The notes under the pieces are model-generated. The model searched no databases. It was not told the DNA's origin and saw only the letters and a list, made by a program, of their open reading frames with translations. A stretch of 64,000 nt of DNA, from assembly GCF_002117445.1 (NCBI RefSeq), contig NZ_CP019937.1, positions 1,733,501 to 1,797,500 of the forward strand. The letters are read 5' to 3'. Below are positions 26,717-36,874 of the stretch, piece after piece (position 1 is the stretch's first letter; the number at the start of each line of letters is the position of its first letter). This DNA is from Ketogulonicigenium robustum (lineage in GTDB: Bacteria; Pseudomonadota; Alphaproteobacteria; Rhodobacterales; Rhodobacteraceae). The position numbers and the translations under genes were made by a program.

Positions 26717-29700
26717 CTAGACCTCAATCACTTCCTGCACACCCGTCACCGCGCGCAAGGCCGCGCGGATCTGGGGGTTCAACGGGTAGGTCTTGGGCGC
26801 GTCGATCTTTACCTCGCCCAGATCGGGCAACATGATCTCGAACGAGATATGCCCGCGCGGGGCGCGCACTTTGGCCGCAATCGCGTTTTCCAGCACCGAT
26901 GACACCTGCGACAGTGCCTCGGGGCGGTCAACGTAGATGCGGTAGCCCTCGATCCCCGTATCCACCTCGCCTGCCGCGCTGAACGACCGCGCCAGCAGTT
27001 TCAGCTGGTCGGCCTCCAGCGTCGCCTCGGCTTGCAAAATTACCTGCGTCCCTGCCTCTAGCAACGGGCGCGCGGCCTCGAGGACATCCGAGAATATCGT
27101 CACCTCGTATTGCCCCGACGGGTCGGACAGCTGCGCAAAGGCAAAGCGGTTGCCGCGCGCGGATTTGCGCTCCTGCCGCCCCGCTACAACCCCCGCCATA
27201 CGCGCCAGAAACGCACCGTTCTGGGCCTTGCCCTCGACTTCAGCCAAGGTCAGCACGCCCTTGCGGCGCAGGCCCGGCATGGCATCGTCCAGCGGGTGGC
27301 CCGACAGATAGAAGCCGATAGCCTTGAATTCCTCGCCCAACCGCTCGGCGGCCAACCAATCGGGGACGTTGGGCAAGCGCGGCTCGGGCAGGTCGTCGCC
27401 CCCCTCGCCAAACAGCGAAACTTGGTTCGAGGCGCGCTGTTCGTGCACGGCGGCCGAATAGGCCACCAGCGCATCCAGCGATTCCAACACGCGGCGGCGG
27501 TTGCCATCCAGCACATCAAACGCGCCCGCGCGGGCCATCATTTCCAACGGGCGCTTGCCGACACGCTTCAAATCGACACGGCGGGCCACGTCGAACAGTG
27601 TCACGAAAGGCTTGTCGCCGCGCGCCTCGACCACCAACCGCATGGCATCGACGCCCACGTTCTTCAGCGCGCCCAGCGCGTAAACCAGCTTGCCGTCGAC
27701 CACATCGAACGTCGCCAGCGACCGGTTCACACAAGGCGGCACCGTGCCGATCTTTAGGCCGCGCCGCACCTCTTGGAAATAGACGGCCAGCTTGTCGGTC
27801 AGGTGAATATCGCAGTTCATCACGCCGGCCATGAATTCGACCGGATGGTTCGCCTTCAGCCACGCCGTCTGATAGCTGACGACCGCATAGGCCGCCGCGT
27901 GCGATTTGTTGAACCCGTAGTTCGCGAACTTCTCCAGCAGGTCGAAAACCTCGCCTGCCTTCTTTTCGTCGATATTATGGGTCTCTTTCGCGCCAGTGGT
28001 GAATTTCGGACGCTCTTTCGCCATTTCCTCGGCGATCTTTTTACCCATGGCGCGGCGCAGCAAATCGGCACCGCCCAGGCTATAGCCCGCCATGACCTGC
28101 GCAATCTGCATCACCTGTTCTTGGTAAACGATGATGCCCTGCGTCTCGGCCAAAATCCCGTCAATCGTCGGATGGATCGAGGCAATCTCGCGCTGGCCGT
28201 TCTTCACCTCGCAATAAGTGGGAATGTTTTCCATCGGGCCCGGGCGGTAAAGGGCCACCAGCGCGACGATATCCTCGATACAGGTCGGCTTCATGCGCTT
28301 CAGCGCATCCATCATCCCCGTCGATTCTACCTGAAAGACGGCGACGGTCTTCGCATCGGAATACAGCTGATAGGATTTCGCATCGTCCAGCGGAATCGCC
28401 CCGATGTCGTTTTCCGCGCCCTTGGGCGGGGTATACAGCACGGTGCCGTCCGCCGCCTCGTGCAACTGCCGCCCCGATTTGCGGATCAGGTTCACCGCGT
28501 TCTGAATGACGGTCAGCGTCTTCAGACCCAGAAAGTCGAACTTTACCAAGCCCGCTTGCTCGACCCACTTCATGTTGAACTGCGTGGCAGGCATGTCGGA
28601 CCGCGGGTCCTGATACAGCGGCACCAGGTGGTCCAGCGGCCGGTCGCCAATCACCACCCCCGCCGCGTGGGTCGAGGCATTGCGCAGCAGCCCCTCGACC
28701 TGCCCCGCGTAATCCAGCAGGCGCGCGACCACAGGCTCGCGATCGGCTTCCTCGCGCAGGCGCGGCTCGTCCTTCAGCGCTTGTGCGATCGAAACAGGCT
28801 TTACCCCCTCCACGGGGATCATCTTGGACAGGCGATCAACCTGCCCGTAAGGCATCTGCAACACGCGGCCCACATCGCGCACGGCGGCCTTCGACAAAAG
28901 CGCGCCGAAGGTAATAATCTGCGCCACGCGGTCGCGGCCGTATTTACCCTGCACGTACTGGATCACCTCCTCGCGGCGATCCATGCAGAAGTCGATATCA
29001 AAGTCGGGCATCGAAACGCGTTCGGGGTTCAGAAAGCGTTCGAAGAGCAGGCTGTACCGAATCGGGTCAAGGTCGGTAATCGTCAGCGCATAAGCGACCA
29101 GACTGCCAGCCCCCGACCCCCGCCCCGGCCCGACGGGAATGCCGTTATCCTTGGCCCATTTGATAAAATCGGCCACGATCAGGAAGTATCCGGGGAAGCC
29201 CATCTTCTCGATGATGTTCATCTCGAATTCAAGGCGATCCCAATAGACATGTTCCTCGGCGGCATGGGGAATTACGGCTAGCCGGTCGGTCAGCCCCTGC
29301 TTGGCCTGACGGCGCAGTTCCTCCACCTCGTCATCGGCAAAACGCGGCAAAATCGGCGCGCGTTTATAGGCTTTGAACGCGCAGCGCTTGGCGATTTCGA
29401 CCGTGTTTTCCAACGCTTCGGGCAGATCGGCAAACAGGGTGGCCATCTCGGCCTGCGACTTGAAATAATGCTGCGGCGTCAGCTTGCGGCGCGGTTCCTG
29501 CTGGTCGACATAGGCGCCCTCGGCAATGCAGATCAGCGCGTCATGGGCCTCGTAAAACCCCTCGGCGGGAAAATGGGCGTCGTTCGTGGCCACCAAGGGC
29601 AGATCCAGCGCATAGGCCCATTCGACGAAAGGCCGCTCGGTCTGGGCCTCGGCCTCGGGCAAGCCGTCTTCGCCGGGGTGGCGCTGCAGCTCGACATACA

Positions 29701-30208
29701 AACGCTGGGGATAGATGCTGGCCAAACGCTCCAGCAAGATCCTCGCAGCCCCTTCTTGCCCGGCGCGGATCAGGCGGCCAAGGGGGCCGTCGGGGCCGCC
29801 GGTCAGGCAGATCAACCCGTCGGCATGTGCGGCCAAATCGGCGACAGTTACCTGCGGCAACTGCCCGCCTTTGTCCAGATAGGCACAGGAATTCAGCGCC
29901 ATCAAATTGTTATAGCCAACCTCGGACTGCGCCAGCAGCACGATGGCGGCCGGGTCTTCGGCGCGGCGGCCCGCCTCGGCTTGCAGATAAGTGACGCTGA
30001 TCTGGCACCCGATGATCGGCTGAATGCCGACCTTGCCCGCCTTTTCCGAAAACTCCAGCGCGCAGAACAGGTTGTTGGTGTCGGTCACTGCAACGGCGGG
30101 CATCCCTGCCTTGGCGGCCATCTTCGGCAGGTCACCCGCGTGGATCGCCCCTTCCAGCAGCGAGTATTCGGTATGCACCCGCAGATGAATGAATTTGGGA
30201 TCAGCCAT
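26717..30208 (-). CDS. dnaE: DNA polymerase III alpha subunit
   Basis: 1163 residues from ATG 30208, preceded by AGGAGGGG. Replicative polymerase. It starts with a PHP domain ([15 protein letters not shown], about 8-22). The polymerase catalytic acids are in [26 protein letters not shown], the NTP-handling fingers and the [11 protein letters not shown] segment follow in the family order. Near the C-terminus come a helix-hairpin-helix, an OB-fold region ([20 protein letters not shown]) and the tau-binding tail. Length is normal for dnaE1. Confidence 0.97.
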   Translation of the reverse strand: MADPKFIHLRVHTEYSLLEGAIHAGDLPKMAAKAGMPAVAVTDTNNLFCALEFSEKAGKVGIQPIIGCQISVTYLQAEAGRRAEDPAAIVLLAQSEVGYNNLMALNSCAYLDKGGQLPQVTVADLAAHADGLICLTGGPDGPLGRLIRAGQEGAARILLERLASIYPQRLYVELQRHPGEDGLPEAEAQTERPFVEWAYALDLPLVATNDAHFPAEGFYEAHDALICIAEGAYVDQQEPRRKLTPQHYFKSQAEMATLFADLPEALENTVEIAKRCAFKAYKRAPILPRFADDEVEELRRQAKQGLTDRLAVIPHAAEEHVYWDRLEFEMNIIEKMGFPGYFLIVADFIKWAKDNGIPVGPGRGSGAGSLVAYALTITDLDPIRYSLLFERFLNPERVSMPDFDIDFCMDRREEVIQYVQGKYGRDRVAQIITFGALLSKAAVRDVGRVLQMPYGQVDRLSKMIPVEGVKPVSIAQALKDEPRLREEADREPVVARLLDYAGQVEGLLRNASTHAAGVVIGDRPLDHLVPLYQDPRSDMPATQFNMKWVEQAGLVKFDFLGLKTLTVIQNAVNLIRKSGRQLHEAADGTVLYTPPKGAENDIGAIPLDDAKSYQLYSDAKTVAVFQVESTGMMDALKRMKPTCIEDIVALVALYRPGPMENIPTYCEVKNGQREIASIHPTIDGILAETQGIIVYQEQVMQIAQVMAGYSLGGADLLRRAMGKKIAEEMAKERPKFTTGAKETHNIDEKKAGEVFDLLEKFANYGFNKSHAAAYAVVSYQTAWLKANHPVEFMAGVMNCDIHLTDKLAVYFQEVRRGLKIGTVPPCVNRSLATFDVVDGKLVYALGALKNVGVDAMRLVVEARGDKPFVTLFDVARRVDLKRVGKRPLEMMARAGAFDVLDGNRRRVLESLDALVAYSAAVHEQRASNQVSLFGEGGDDLPEPRLPNVPDWLAAERLGEEFKAIGFYLSGHPLDDAMPGLRRKGVLTLAEVEGKAQNGAFLARMAGVVAGRQERKSARGNRFAFAQLSDPSGQYEVTIFSDVLEAARPLLEAGTQVILQAEATLEADQLKLLARSFSAAGEVDTGIEGYRIYVDRPEALSQVSSVLENAIAAKVRAPRGHISFEIMLPDLGEVKIDAPKTYPLNPQIRAALRAVTGVQEVIEV

Positions 30209-30269
30209 CGCCCCCTCCTGCAAGATCGCGTCCGCCCATGCTAACGCCGCAGCGGTCGCGGGGAAAGAC

Positions 30270-30494
30270 CTAGCGCCGACGCGACAGAATATGTTGAATC
30301 GTGGGGATGATGACGAAAACCATCGCGGTCACCATGAAAGGCGCGATCAACAGATTGCGCGCCCAAATCGGCCATCCGCCTGTAATCGGGGCGACGATAT
30401 AAGCCAGCAGCGTGATCAGCGGATAGACACCGCAAAACACCATGAATGCAAACAGCAAGCGCGACGGACGCGGCGCGGTCGGAGGAGTGGACAT
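30270..30494 (-). CDS. Small two-helix membrane protein
   Basis: 74 residues from ATG 30494. Two hydrophobic segments (about 13-34, LLFAFMVFCGVYPLITLLAY; and about 47-66, LLIAPFMVTAMVFVIIPTI) with a short loop containing Gly-Trp and an Arg-rich C-terminus (SRRR). Ends 61 bases upstream of dnaE. The pattern resembles small uncharacterised membrane proteins found next to dnaE in related genomes (from memory, not checked). No function can be given. Confidence 0.65.
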   Translation of the reverse strand: MSTPPTAPRPSRLLFAFMVFCGVYPLITLLAYIVAPITGGWPIWARNLLIAPFMVTAMVFVIIPTIQHILSRRR

Positions 30495-30565
30495 TGCGAT
30501 TTCACCAGTGGGACTGGCACCCAGTATTCGGACTGCGTGCATCAAATAAGCATACTATGCGGAAT

Positions 30566-30639
30566 TGGAGCGGGTAGCGGGAATCGAACCCGCACCATTA
30601 GCTTGGAAGGCTAAGGCGCTACCATTACACCATACCCGC
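30566..30639 (-). tRNA. tRNA-Gly(TCC)
   Basis: Read leftward from 30639. Acceptor arms GCGGGTA and TACCCGC pair fully, followed by T and an encoded CCA. The D-arm is TGGTGTAATGGTAGCG, the anticodon loop CTTCCAA gives anticodon TCC, and the T-arm is GCGGGTTCGATTCCCGC. 74 bases including CCA. Confidence 0.96.
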
Positions 30640-30674
30640 CGCTCTGGCCCCATATAGGCGAGGGTTGGGGAAAA

Positions 30675-30700
30675 GGGCAAGGGGGGTGAAACCCTTGCCT
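30675..30700 (-). terminator. Hairpin after the YbaY/MliC/META gene
   Basis: GGCAAGGG and CCCTTGCC arms around an 8-base loop. Read leftward the stem is followed by CTTTTCC. It lies about 36 bases after the stop of the leftward gene at 30736. Plausible rho-independent terminator with a short U tract. Confidence 0.55.
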
Positions 30701-30702
30701 GC

Positions 30703-30736
30703 TACGTAAGTTGGGCCTGTTACGTAAGTTGGGCCT
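30703..30736. repeat. Two copies of an 18-bp tandem repeat
   Basis: The 16 bases TACGTAAGTTGGGCCT occur at 30703-30718 and again at 30721-30736 (period 18), directly at the stop of the YbaY/MliC/META gene. Small local duplication with no obvious function. Confidence 0.85.
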
Positions 30737-31977
30737 TACCGAACGGCCCGCAACATCACGGCGCCGTCGCTACCGCGCAGCTCCAGCGCGCCGTCATCGG
30801 CGATGGTGAAGGTCTTTGCGGTGCGCAGGGTCTGCAGAAACTCCGGCTCGCGGTAATCTGCCCCCGCCCCGCAAATCATCAGGGTCGACGCCAGATGCCC
30901 CATCGACAGCCCTTCGGCCCCGATTTCATACGAGCCGATGAAATTGTTGCAGAACGACTTTCCGCTGACGCTGCCATCGGGCGCAAAGCGGATCACCCCG
31001 TCTCCATCGCTAGGTACGCCCTTGCCCAGCAGGTCGACAACCTTCCAATCGGCCCCCTGCAACAGCACCGCCGGATCACCGCCGCAGCCTTGCAAGGCGG
31101 GGCCGTCGCCCAGCGTTAGGCTGACCGTTTCAGGGTGAGGCATGCCGTCCGCGCCGGTGCAAATCGCCTGCGTCGTGCGCAGCGTCATCCCAGGGTCGGC
31201 GACATCCCAAACCACCGCGCCATCGCGCCACTGCGGGGCGGGAAGCACGCCGACAACGTCATCCTCGCCGGTGCGGGTCAGGGTGTAATTGTCGTCCGAT
31301 ACGTCAATGCCCCATTCGCCCGCGCCATCGTGCGCGGTGCCACCTGCGTGCCACGGCGCGGCCTGCGCTTCGGCAACGCCCGCACATTCGGTCAAAATCC
31401 CGTCGATGCGCATCGTCGCGTTTTCGCCCTTGTTCCAGAAAAAGGTCTGGTCGGGGTTATCGGGGTCAGCGAATTTCGCCCCCGAGGCGGCAATAACCTG
31501 AGGCAGCACCCGCTGGCTGCCATCGGGCAGCGTCAGAACCACCGAATCGTTCACGAACCCAGCGCCAACAATTTTCCCCTCGCAGTTGAACTGCGATTCA
31601 AACCCCGCCGCGACATAGGGCGTGGCGACAATTGCGCCCAGCGCCACATCATCCGTACCGGCAGCAATGTCGATCTGCGGGGCTTTCCAGCGCGGCTGCC
31701 CTTCAAACGCAATCGCAAGCGTCAGGCGCGCAGCGACATCTTGCGCGATCTCCAGCGTGAAGGGCAGCGGCACCTGCGCGCCGTTGGTCGGTATTTCGGC
31801 CTCAGCCAAAATCACATCATGGGGGCCGTGCACTTCGGCTTTCAGGGCGGCACCTTCGGGCAACGCGATGCGCTGCAAATAGGTCAATTCGCCCGACAAG
31901 TTGCGGGTTCCTTCGGCCAACGCTGGCGCGGCAACCGAGGCAAGCAAACTGGCGATCAGGGCAAGGTTACGGGTCAT
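30736..31977 (-). CDS. Periplasmic protein with YbaY, MliC and META domains
   Basis: 413 residues from ATG 31977. A Sec signal peptide (about 1-21, ending APALAEG) precedes three envelope domains. About 25-120 resembles the YbaY/YscW beta-sandwich (LSGELTYLQRIALPEGAALK). About 135-205 resembles MliC, the inhibitor of C-type lysozyme (FNCEGKIVGAGFVNDSVVLT.. with a second Cys near 201). About 305-413 is a META/HslJ domain (WKVVDLLGKG.., RFAPDGSVSGKSFCNNFIG.., LMICGAGADYREPEFL). All three occur singly in envelope-stress proteins; a single chain with all three suggests protection of outer layers against lysozyme or heat (inference). No lipobox Cys, so it is soluble. Confidence 0.8.
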   Translation of the reverse strand: MTRNLALIASLLASVAAPALAEGTRNLSGELTYLQRIALPEGAALKAEVHGPHDVILAEAEIPTNGAQVPLPFTLEIAQDVAARLTLAIAFEGQPRWKAPQIDIAAGTDDVALGAIVATPYVAAGFESQFNCEGKIVGAGFVNDSVVLTLPDGSQRVLPQVIAASGAKFADPDNPDQTFFWNKGENATMRIDGILTECAGVAEAQAAPWHAGGTAHDGAGEWGIDVSDDNYTLTRTGEDDVVGVLPAPQWRDGAVVWDVADPGMTLRTTQAICTGADGMPHPETVSLTLGDGPALQGCGGDPAVLLQGADWKVVDLLGKGVPSDGDGVIRFAPDGSVSGKSFCNNFIGSYEIGAEGLSMGHLASTLMICGAGADYREPEFLQTLRTAKTFTIADDGALELRGSDGAVMLRAVR

Positions 31978-32044
31978 CTGGACACTCCCATTGCGGTCGC
32001 CCCAAGATAGCGCGCCCCCGCGCACTGACCAGCGAAAAGAAGAG

Positions 32045-32066
32045 AAGGGGCGCTGTTGCACCCCTT
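32045..32066 (-). terminator. Hairpin after the 5'-nucleotidase operon neighbour
   Basis: AAGGGGCGC and GCACCCCTT arms with one G-T pair and a 4-base loop, lying between the YbaY/MliC/META gene and the 5'-nucleotidase gene. The nucleotidase is transcribed toward it, so it probably terminates that gene. Confidence 0.5.
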
Positions 32067-32095
32067 TCCCGTTTTATATCAGCGCGCTAACAGCA

Positions 32096-33667
32096 TCACT
32101 TCACGGTGATACGGCCATCGGTATATGGCGCATAGGGGCCATTCTCGGCCAGATACTCGGCCACAACATCGGCCAGATCGGGGCCGAAGTCATAAGCGTT
32201 TTCGGCGGTCACAAAAGCCGCAAAACCATCGCCACCGTTGCGAACATAGTTGTTGGTCACCGCACCATAGGTCGCTGCCGGATCAATCGGCACCCACCCG
32301 CCATCGGCCTGCACCATCACGTCCGAAATGCGGCTGCCGGCGGGCGCTGCGGGGTCGACGGTGTATTTCAGGCCCGCGACCTGCAAGAAGCGGCCTGCGA
32401 CATCTTCCATTTGGCTCGCGCCGTTTTCCAGCGCGTCGATGACGCCCTGCCCCGACACGGTAAAGGTCGCCAGCGTGTTCTGGAACGGCAGCACCGTCAG
32501 AACCTCGCCCATGGTCACCTCGCCCTCGTCGATATCGGCGCGGATCCCGCCCGAGTTCGCAAGGCTGATCGTCACACCCTGCCCTGCCACACGGGCCAAC
32601 TGCGCATCGGCAATCAGGTTCCCCATCGAACATTCCTGCAGGCGGCACACGTTGCGATCGCCGACCAACTGGCCGCCGCTGGTGGCGACAACCTCGTTGC
32701 GGATCTCGTCTAGCGGGATCGCAAGTTCGGCAATACGGGCGACAACGGCCTCATCCTCGGGGACGGCATTGTCGATCAGAAGCGGCTCGCCAGTGGCCGA
32801 GACCAGCTTGCCCGCGTCGTCGAACACCACGTTCAACTCGCCCAAGAACTTGCCGTAGGCATAGGCCTGCACAATGGCCGTGTCGCCAACCATGACCGGA
32901 TAAGGCCCCTTCGCCCCCTCGATCGTGTTCGACAGCAGCGAATTGTCGTGCCCGCCAACGATCACATCGACGCCGGTGGTGTTCGCCGCCACATCCATGT
33001 CGACATTCAAGCCCGAGTGCGACAGCACGATAATCTTGTTCACGCCATCTGCCGTCAGCAGATCAACCTGCGCCTGCACCGATTCGGCGGGGTCGGTAAA
33101 GATCACGTTCGGGCCGGGGCTGGCCAGCTCGTCAGTGTCATGCGGGGTCAGACCGATCAGGCCGATCTTCTCGCCCGCCACTTCGATCACGATCGACTTC
33201 TGGATCTTGTCGGCCAGCTGCGGCTCTTGCGAGATGTCGGCGTTCGACATCAGGATCGGGAAGTTGATCTCGGCGATAAACTTCGCCAGTTCCTCGGGAC
33301 CATCGTCGAATTCGTGGTTGCCCACGGTCATCGCGGTGTAACCCAGCTGGTTCATGAACTCGGCCGCCATGGCGCCCTTATAATAGGTATAGAACAGCGT
33401 GCCTTGGAACTGGTCGCCGCCATCCACCAGAATGCTGTTTTCGGCCCGCGCTCGCGCATCCGCCACCGCATTGACCAGACGTGCCGTGCCGCCAAAACAG
33501 CTGCCCTCGGCATTCGCCGATGCCGAACACGTCGAATCCGAGCTAGAGATAGGCTCGTAGCGCGCGTGGAAATCGTTGGTGTGCAGGATGGTCAGGTTGA
33601 AATCGGCGTAAGCCGCGGTCGTGCTAAGGGCCAGCACTGCCGCGCCGGTCATAAAACGGGCCAGCAT
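32096..33667 (-). CDS. Secreted 5'-nucleotidase / UshA-family metallophosphatase
   Basis: 523 residues from ATG 33667 after GGGAGAC. Signal peptide about 1-21 (ending AAYADF). The calcineurin-like N-terminal domain has the metal motifs LTILHTNDFHARYEP (DxH), VDGGDQFQGTLF (GD), MTVGNHEFDDG (GNHE) and VGGHDN (GGHD). The C-terminal nucleotide-binding domain (about 340-523) has LANSGGIRADIDEGEVTMG and NYVRNGGDGF. It releases nucleosides or sugars and phosphate from external nucleotides in the periplasm, supplying the salvage enzymes encoded near 39-43 kb. Four cysteines in the first 60 residues region could form a disulfide-held loop. Exact substrate is not determined. Confidence 0.9.
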   Translation of the reverse strand: MLARFMTGAAVLALSTTAAYADFNLTILHTNDFHARYEPISSSDSTCSASANAEGSCFGGTARLVNAVADARARAENSILVDGGDQFQGTLFYTYYKGAMAAEFMNQLGYTAMTVGNHEFDDGPEELAKFIAEINFPILMSNADISQEPQLADKIQKSIVIEVAGEKIGLIGLTPHDTDELASPGPNVIFTDPAESVQAQVDLLTADGVNKIIVLSHSGLNVDMDVAANTTGVDVIVGGHDNSLLSNTIEGAKGPYPVMVGDTAIVQAYAYGKFLGELNVVFDDAGKLVSATGEPLLIDNAVPEDEAVVARIAELAIPLDEIRNEVVATSGGQLVGDRNVCRLQECSMGNLIADAQLARVAGQGVTISLANSGGIRADIDEGEVTMGEVLTVLPFQNTLATFTVSGQGVIDALENGASQMEDVAGRFLQVAGLKYTVDPAAPAGSRISDVMVQADGGWVPIDPAATYGAVTNNYVRNGGDGFAAFVTAENAYDFGPDLADVVAEYLAENGPYAPYTDGRITVK

Positions 33668-33871
33668 GAAAAGTCTCCCAATTGGTGATCTGTGGGTATC
33701 GTGGCGTATCAAACCGCAAGCTGTCAAAGCCCGAGGGCTGATCAAGCCGTAAATTCCACATGCATCCCCCCCGCGACGCAGCCAGACGCCCAAGGCTTCA
33801 CCGCTTCGGGCGCATCGGCGCGCAGCTTAAGGCTTGACCGCACGCCCATCCCCGCGCATCACAGCCGCATC

Positions 33872-34204
33872 ATGCTTATCTATAAAATCCTGCGCAAAGA
33901 CGAATGGGCCGCCTTTCAGGCTGCCGGTGAAACCCAAGGCGCGCCGGTCGATCTGGCCGACGGCTACATTCATTTCTCGACCGCCGAAACGGTCGCAGCC
34001 ACGGCGGCGAAGTATTTCGCCGGCGAAGACGGGCTGTGGCTGCTGGCAATCGAATCGGACACGATCGCCGATGCCCTGAAATGGGAACCGGCCCGCGGCA
34101 CGCTGTTCCCACACCTCTACCGCACGCTGCGCATGGCCGAGGTCACCTTGGCCGTCGCGCTGCCGCTGGGGCCGAACGGCCATATCTTCCCGGCCCTCGC
34201 ATGA
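33872..34204 (+). CDS. DUF952 family protein
   Basis: 110 residues from ATG 33872. The start [15 protein letters not shown], the [15 protein letters not shown] segment and the [16 protein letters not shown] region are the DUF952 (PF06108) pattern. It is a small soluble protein of unknown function, with conserved His residues and a fold resembling ADP-ribosyl-transferring or tRNA 2'-phosphotransferase-like proteins (uncertain inference). ATGA overlap with pyrD shows co-translation. Confidence 0.85.
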   Translation: MLIYKILRKDEWAAFQAAGETQGAPVDLADGYIHFSTAETVAATAAKYFAGEDGLWLLAIESDTIADALKWEPARGTLFPHLYRTLRMAEVTLAVALPLGPNGHIFPALA

Positions 34205-35253
34205 GGGTGCTGGAAACCTTGGGGCTGGCCGCCCTGCGCAAAACCGACCCCGAATTCGCCCACGGCGCGGCGCTGAAGGCGCTGCAACTGGGCCTTGGTC
34301 CCAAGGGTGGCCCCGTCACCAGCGCCCGCCTTGCCACGCAAGTCGCAGGCCTACGGCTGCCCAACCCCATCGGCCTTGCCGCCGGTATGGATAAAAACGC
34401 GACCGCGCTGCACCCGCTGGCCCGCACCGCCTTCGGCTTTCTCGAGGTTGGCGCCATCACCCCGCGCGCCCAGCCCGGCAACCCGCGCCCGCGCCTGTTC
34501 CGGCTGAGCGAAGACCGCGCCGCGATCAACCGCTTTGGCTTCAACAACGAGGGGATGGAGGCCGCAGCCGCCCGCCTGCACGCCCGCCCGAAAAACGCGA
34601 CCATCGGCCTCAACTTGGGTGCCAACAAAGATTCCGAGGATCGCGCCGCCGATTTTGCCCGCGTTCTCACCCATTGCGGCGCCGATCTGGACTTTGCGAC
34701 GGTCAACGTCTCGTCCCCGAACACCGAACGGCTGCGCGATCTGCAAGGCCGCGCGGCGCTGACGGCCCTGCTGGCAGGCGTGATGGAGGCGAACCACACC
34801 CTCGCCCGTCCGCTGCCGATTTTCCTGAAAATCGCGCCCGATCTGACGGCGGACGAATTGCAAGACATCGCCGCCGCGGCCGAGGAAACCGGCGTTGCCG
34901 CCATTGTCGCAACAAACACCACATTGGCGCGCGACGGGCTGACCAGCCCCCACCGCGCCGAAAAAGGCGGCCTGTCGGGCGCGCCCCTGTTTGAAAAATC
35001 GACGCGCGTGCTGGCGCAACTATCCACCATGACCCACCTGCCGCTGATCGGCGTCGGCGGCATTTCCAGTGGCGCGCAGGCCTATGAAAAAATTCGCGCG
35101 GGGGCCTCGGCCGTTCAGCTTTACACTGCGCTGGTGTTTGGCGGCATATCGATGGTCGAGCAAATCGCGCGCGATTTGGATGCGCTGCTGGCGCGCGACG
35201 GGTTTTCCACCGTGGCCGATGCGGTGGGCACCGGCCGTAGCGACTGGCTTTAG
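34201..35253 (+). CDS. pyrD: Dihydroorotate dehydrogenase (quinone), class 2
   Basis: 350 residues from ATG 34201. Oxidises dihydroorotate to orotate in pyrimidine synthesis, passing electrons to quinone at the inner membrane. The N-terminal amphipathic extension (about 1-40) is the membrane-binding segment of class 2. Motifs: [29 protein letters not shown] with the nearby catalytic Ser of class 2, and [27 protein letters not shown] for FMN phosphate binding. Its stop overlaps the converging thioesterase gene by 4 bases. Confidence 0.95.
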   Translation: MRVLETLGLAALRKTDPEFAHGAALKALQLGLGPKGGPVTSARLATQVAGLRLPNPIGLAAGMDKNATALHPLARTAFGFLEVGAITPRAQPGNPRPRLFRLSEDRAAINRFGFNNEGMEAAAARLHARPKNATIGLNLGANKDSEDRAADFARVLTHCGADLDFATVNVSSPNTERLRDLQGRAALTALLAGVMEANHTLARPLPIFLKIAPDLTADELQDIAAAAEETGVAAIVATNTTLARDGLTSPHRAEKGGLSGAPLFEKSTRVLAQLSTMTHLPLIGVGGISSGAQAYEKIRAGASAVQLYTALVFGGISMVEQIARDLDALLARDGFSTVADAVGTGRSDWL

Positions 35254-35678
35254 CTAGCTTGCTCGGGCATCATGAAATGCCCGATCGCCTGCGCAAAGGG
35301 GCGAGTTTCGTCATCTTGCCATGCCGCGACCGAAACAGTGGCATAGCGCCGCCCCGCCCGCGTCACACTGGCGCGGGCGTAACTGTCTTGCGACAGGCCC
35401 GGGCGTAGATAATCGACCGACAAATCCAGCGTGCGCGGCCATGCCGTCAAATGCACCCCCTGCGTCACGCTGACGTCATGCATCAGCGTGGACAACGCCG
35501 TCACCTCCAAAAACGCCATCGTGACACCGCCGTGCAGCGCAGGGGGCTGGGGCACACCGATCAAATCATGCGAAAACGGCAGCAGGCCGCGCAGCCCATC
35601 GCCGTCGCGCTCCAACGTTATTCCCAAAAACGCGGCATAGGGCACCCGCGCCAGCATATCTTGCAGCCAATCGCTCAT
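35250..35678 (-). CDS. PaaI-family hotdog thioesterase (copy 1)
   Basis: 142 residues from ATG 35678. The hotdog motif [20 protein letters not shown] (about 55-74) carries the HGG loop, and [22 protein letters not shown] the strand pairing region. Likely a hydrolase of acyl- or aryl-CoA thioesters of unknown chain. It starts 1 base after the stop of a second thioesterase gene, so the two form one operon. The duplicate arrangement could make heteromers (inference). Confidence 0.82.
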   Translation of the reverse strand: MSDWLQDMLARVPYAAFLGITLERDGDGLRGLLPFSHDLIGVPQPPALHGGVTMAFLEVTALSTLMHDVSVTQGVHLTAWPRTLDLSVDYLRPGLSQDSYARASVTRAGRRYATVSVAAWQDDETRPFAQAIGHFMMPEQAS

Positions 35679-35679
35679 C

Positions 35680-36168
35680 TCAGGCCCCTTTCGCGGCAGG
35701 GGTGGCAACGGCAGTGAACACGGCGGTGGCCGTCACCACGGGATTGTCGCCATCCGCGTCAAACGCTTGCGCCTGCACGAACGCAACCGAGCGTTCCACC
35801 CGCAGCACCCGCGCCGTCACCGTAATGTCCTGCCCCGCTGTCGCAGCGCGCAAGTAATCCAGCCGCAAATCCAGCGTCGCAGTAACTTGCCCCAGCGCCG
35901 GGTGGCTGACGGCCGCAACACCGCAGCAAGTATCGATCAGCGTGGCAATCGCACCGTTATGCAGCACACCTGTATCTGCATCGGCAACCAGACGGGCGGC
36001 ATAGGGCAGCCGCATCTGCGCCATCCCTTGCCCGACATCCAGCACCTGCAATCCCAGCGCGCGCGCTTGCGGCAAGCTGCCCATGAACCCCTGCGCAATG
36101 GCCACATACTTGTTGCCCGATACCACCTTGCTCTCGCCCTCAGCCACGGGCCTCTCCTTTTTCCGCAT
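35680..36168 (-). CDS. PaaI-family hotdog thioesterase (copy 2)
   Basis: 162 residues. Segments GVLHNGAIATLIDTCCGVAA (about 85-104, with catalytic-loop HNG) and LDLRLDYLRAATAGQDITVT define the hotdog fold. It differs in sequence from the neighbouring copy, having HNG where copy 1 has HGG. The first gene of a two-gene operon. Substrate unknown; the presence of two MerR genes nearby could suggest regulation of acyl metabolism, but no direct evidence is seen. Confidence 0.82.
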   Translation of the reverse strand: MRKKERPVAEGESKVVSGNKYVAIAQGFMGSLPQARALGLQVLDVGQGMAQMRLPYAARLVADADTGVLHNGAIATLIDTCCGVAAVSHPALGQVTATLDLRLDYLRAATAGQDITVTARVLRVERSVAFVQAQAFDADGDNPVVTATAVFTAVATPAAKGA

Positions 36169-36283
36169 ACGGGCAAACGCGGTCCGGCGCGCCCGTGATA
36201 TTCGCCATCAAAAGCTGCCGCTTGCCTCGGCGCAATGAAACCGTTACGTAACGTCGCGCAGAGCCGTTTCCCATGTTAGTAAA

Positions 36284-36655
36284 ATGACCGTTGCCCGTTT
36301 ATCATTCAAAGAAATGTGCGCCGCCTTTGCGGTTACACCTCGCACACTACGCTATTACGAATACATCGAACTGTTGTTCCCCGAAAAGCAGGGCCGCAAC
36401 CGTTTCTACAGCAAGCAACAACAAACCCGCATGAAGCTGATCATGCGCGGACGCAAATTTGGCTTCAGTCTGGAAGACATACGCCGCTGGTTGCAAATGC
36501 ACGACAAAGACGGAATCGAGGCGCAGATGCGCTATTGGATCGATGCCGCCGGTAGCCAACTGGCCGCACTGGAAAGCAAACGCAGCCAGCTGGAAGCTGC
36601 GATAAACGAGCTGCGGGCCCTGCGCGAGCATTCACTTTCCGTTTTGAAGCGCTAA
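36284..36655 (+). CDS. MerR-family transcriptional regulator (copy 1)
   Basis: 123 residues. A MerR winged-helix DNA-binding domain occupies about 6-76, with FKEMCAAFAVTPRTLRYYEY and GRNRFYSKQQQTRMKLIMRG. A dimerisation coiled coil follows (about 80-123, AGSQLAALESKRSQLEAAIN). The only Cys is in the DNA-binding domain, so it is not a metal-thiol sensor. Homologous over its length to the next gene (KFGFSLE(D/E)IR shared). Targets unknown. It is divergent from the thioesterase pair. Confidence 0.88.
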   Translation: MTVARLSFKEMCAAFAVTPRTLRYYEYIELLFPEKQGRNRFYSKQQQTRMKLIMRGRKFGFSLEDIRRWLQMHDKDGIEAQMRYWIDAAGSQLAALESKRSQLEAAINELRALREHSLSVLKR

Positions 36656-36874
36656 GACGCGCAAAAAGCCGCCATGACCCAGCTGGAAGCAGTTGTGTCA
36701 TAGAATCTTTTGGGCTAACCGAGCGCCTCATCGCACCGGCCTTCCCGGACGCCGCGACACCCTAGCCCTAGGGCGCAGGACAGTCCGGGCCGCCAGTGCA
36801 TTCCAGCGCGCAAGCGAAAACAAGTTTTTAATCCCCGCGCGGGCCCTTTCCCGCGTTTGCAAGGTATGACTGCA

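Noticed and set aside
36656-36874. Small RNA between the two MerR genes
   Set aside because: No promoter-terminator pair or stable hairpin is visible in the 219 bases.
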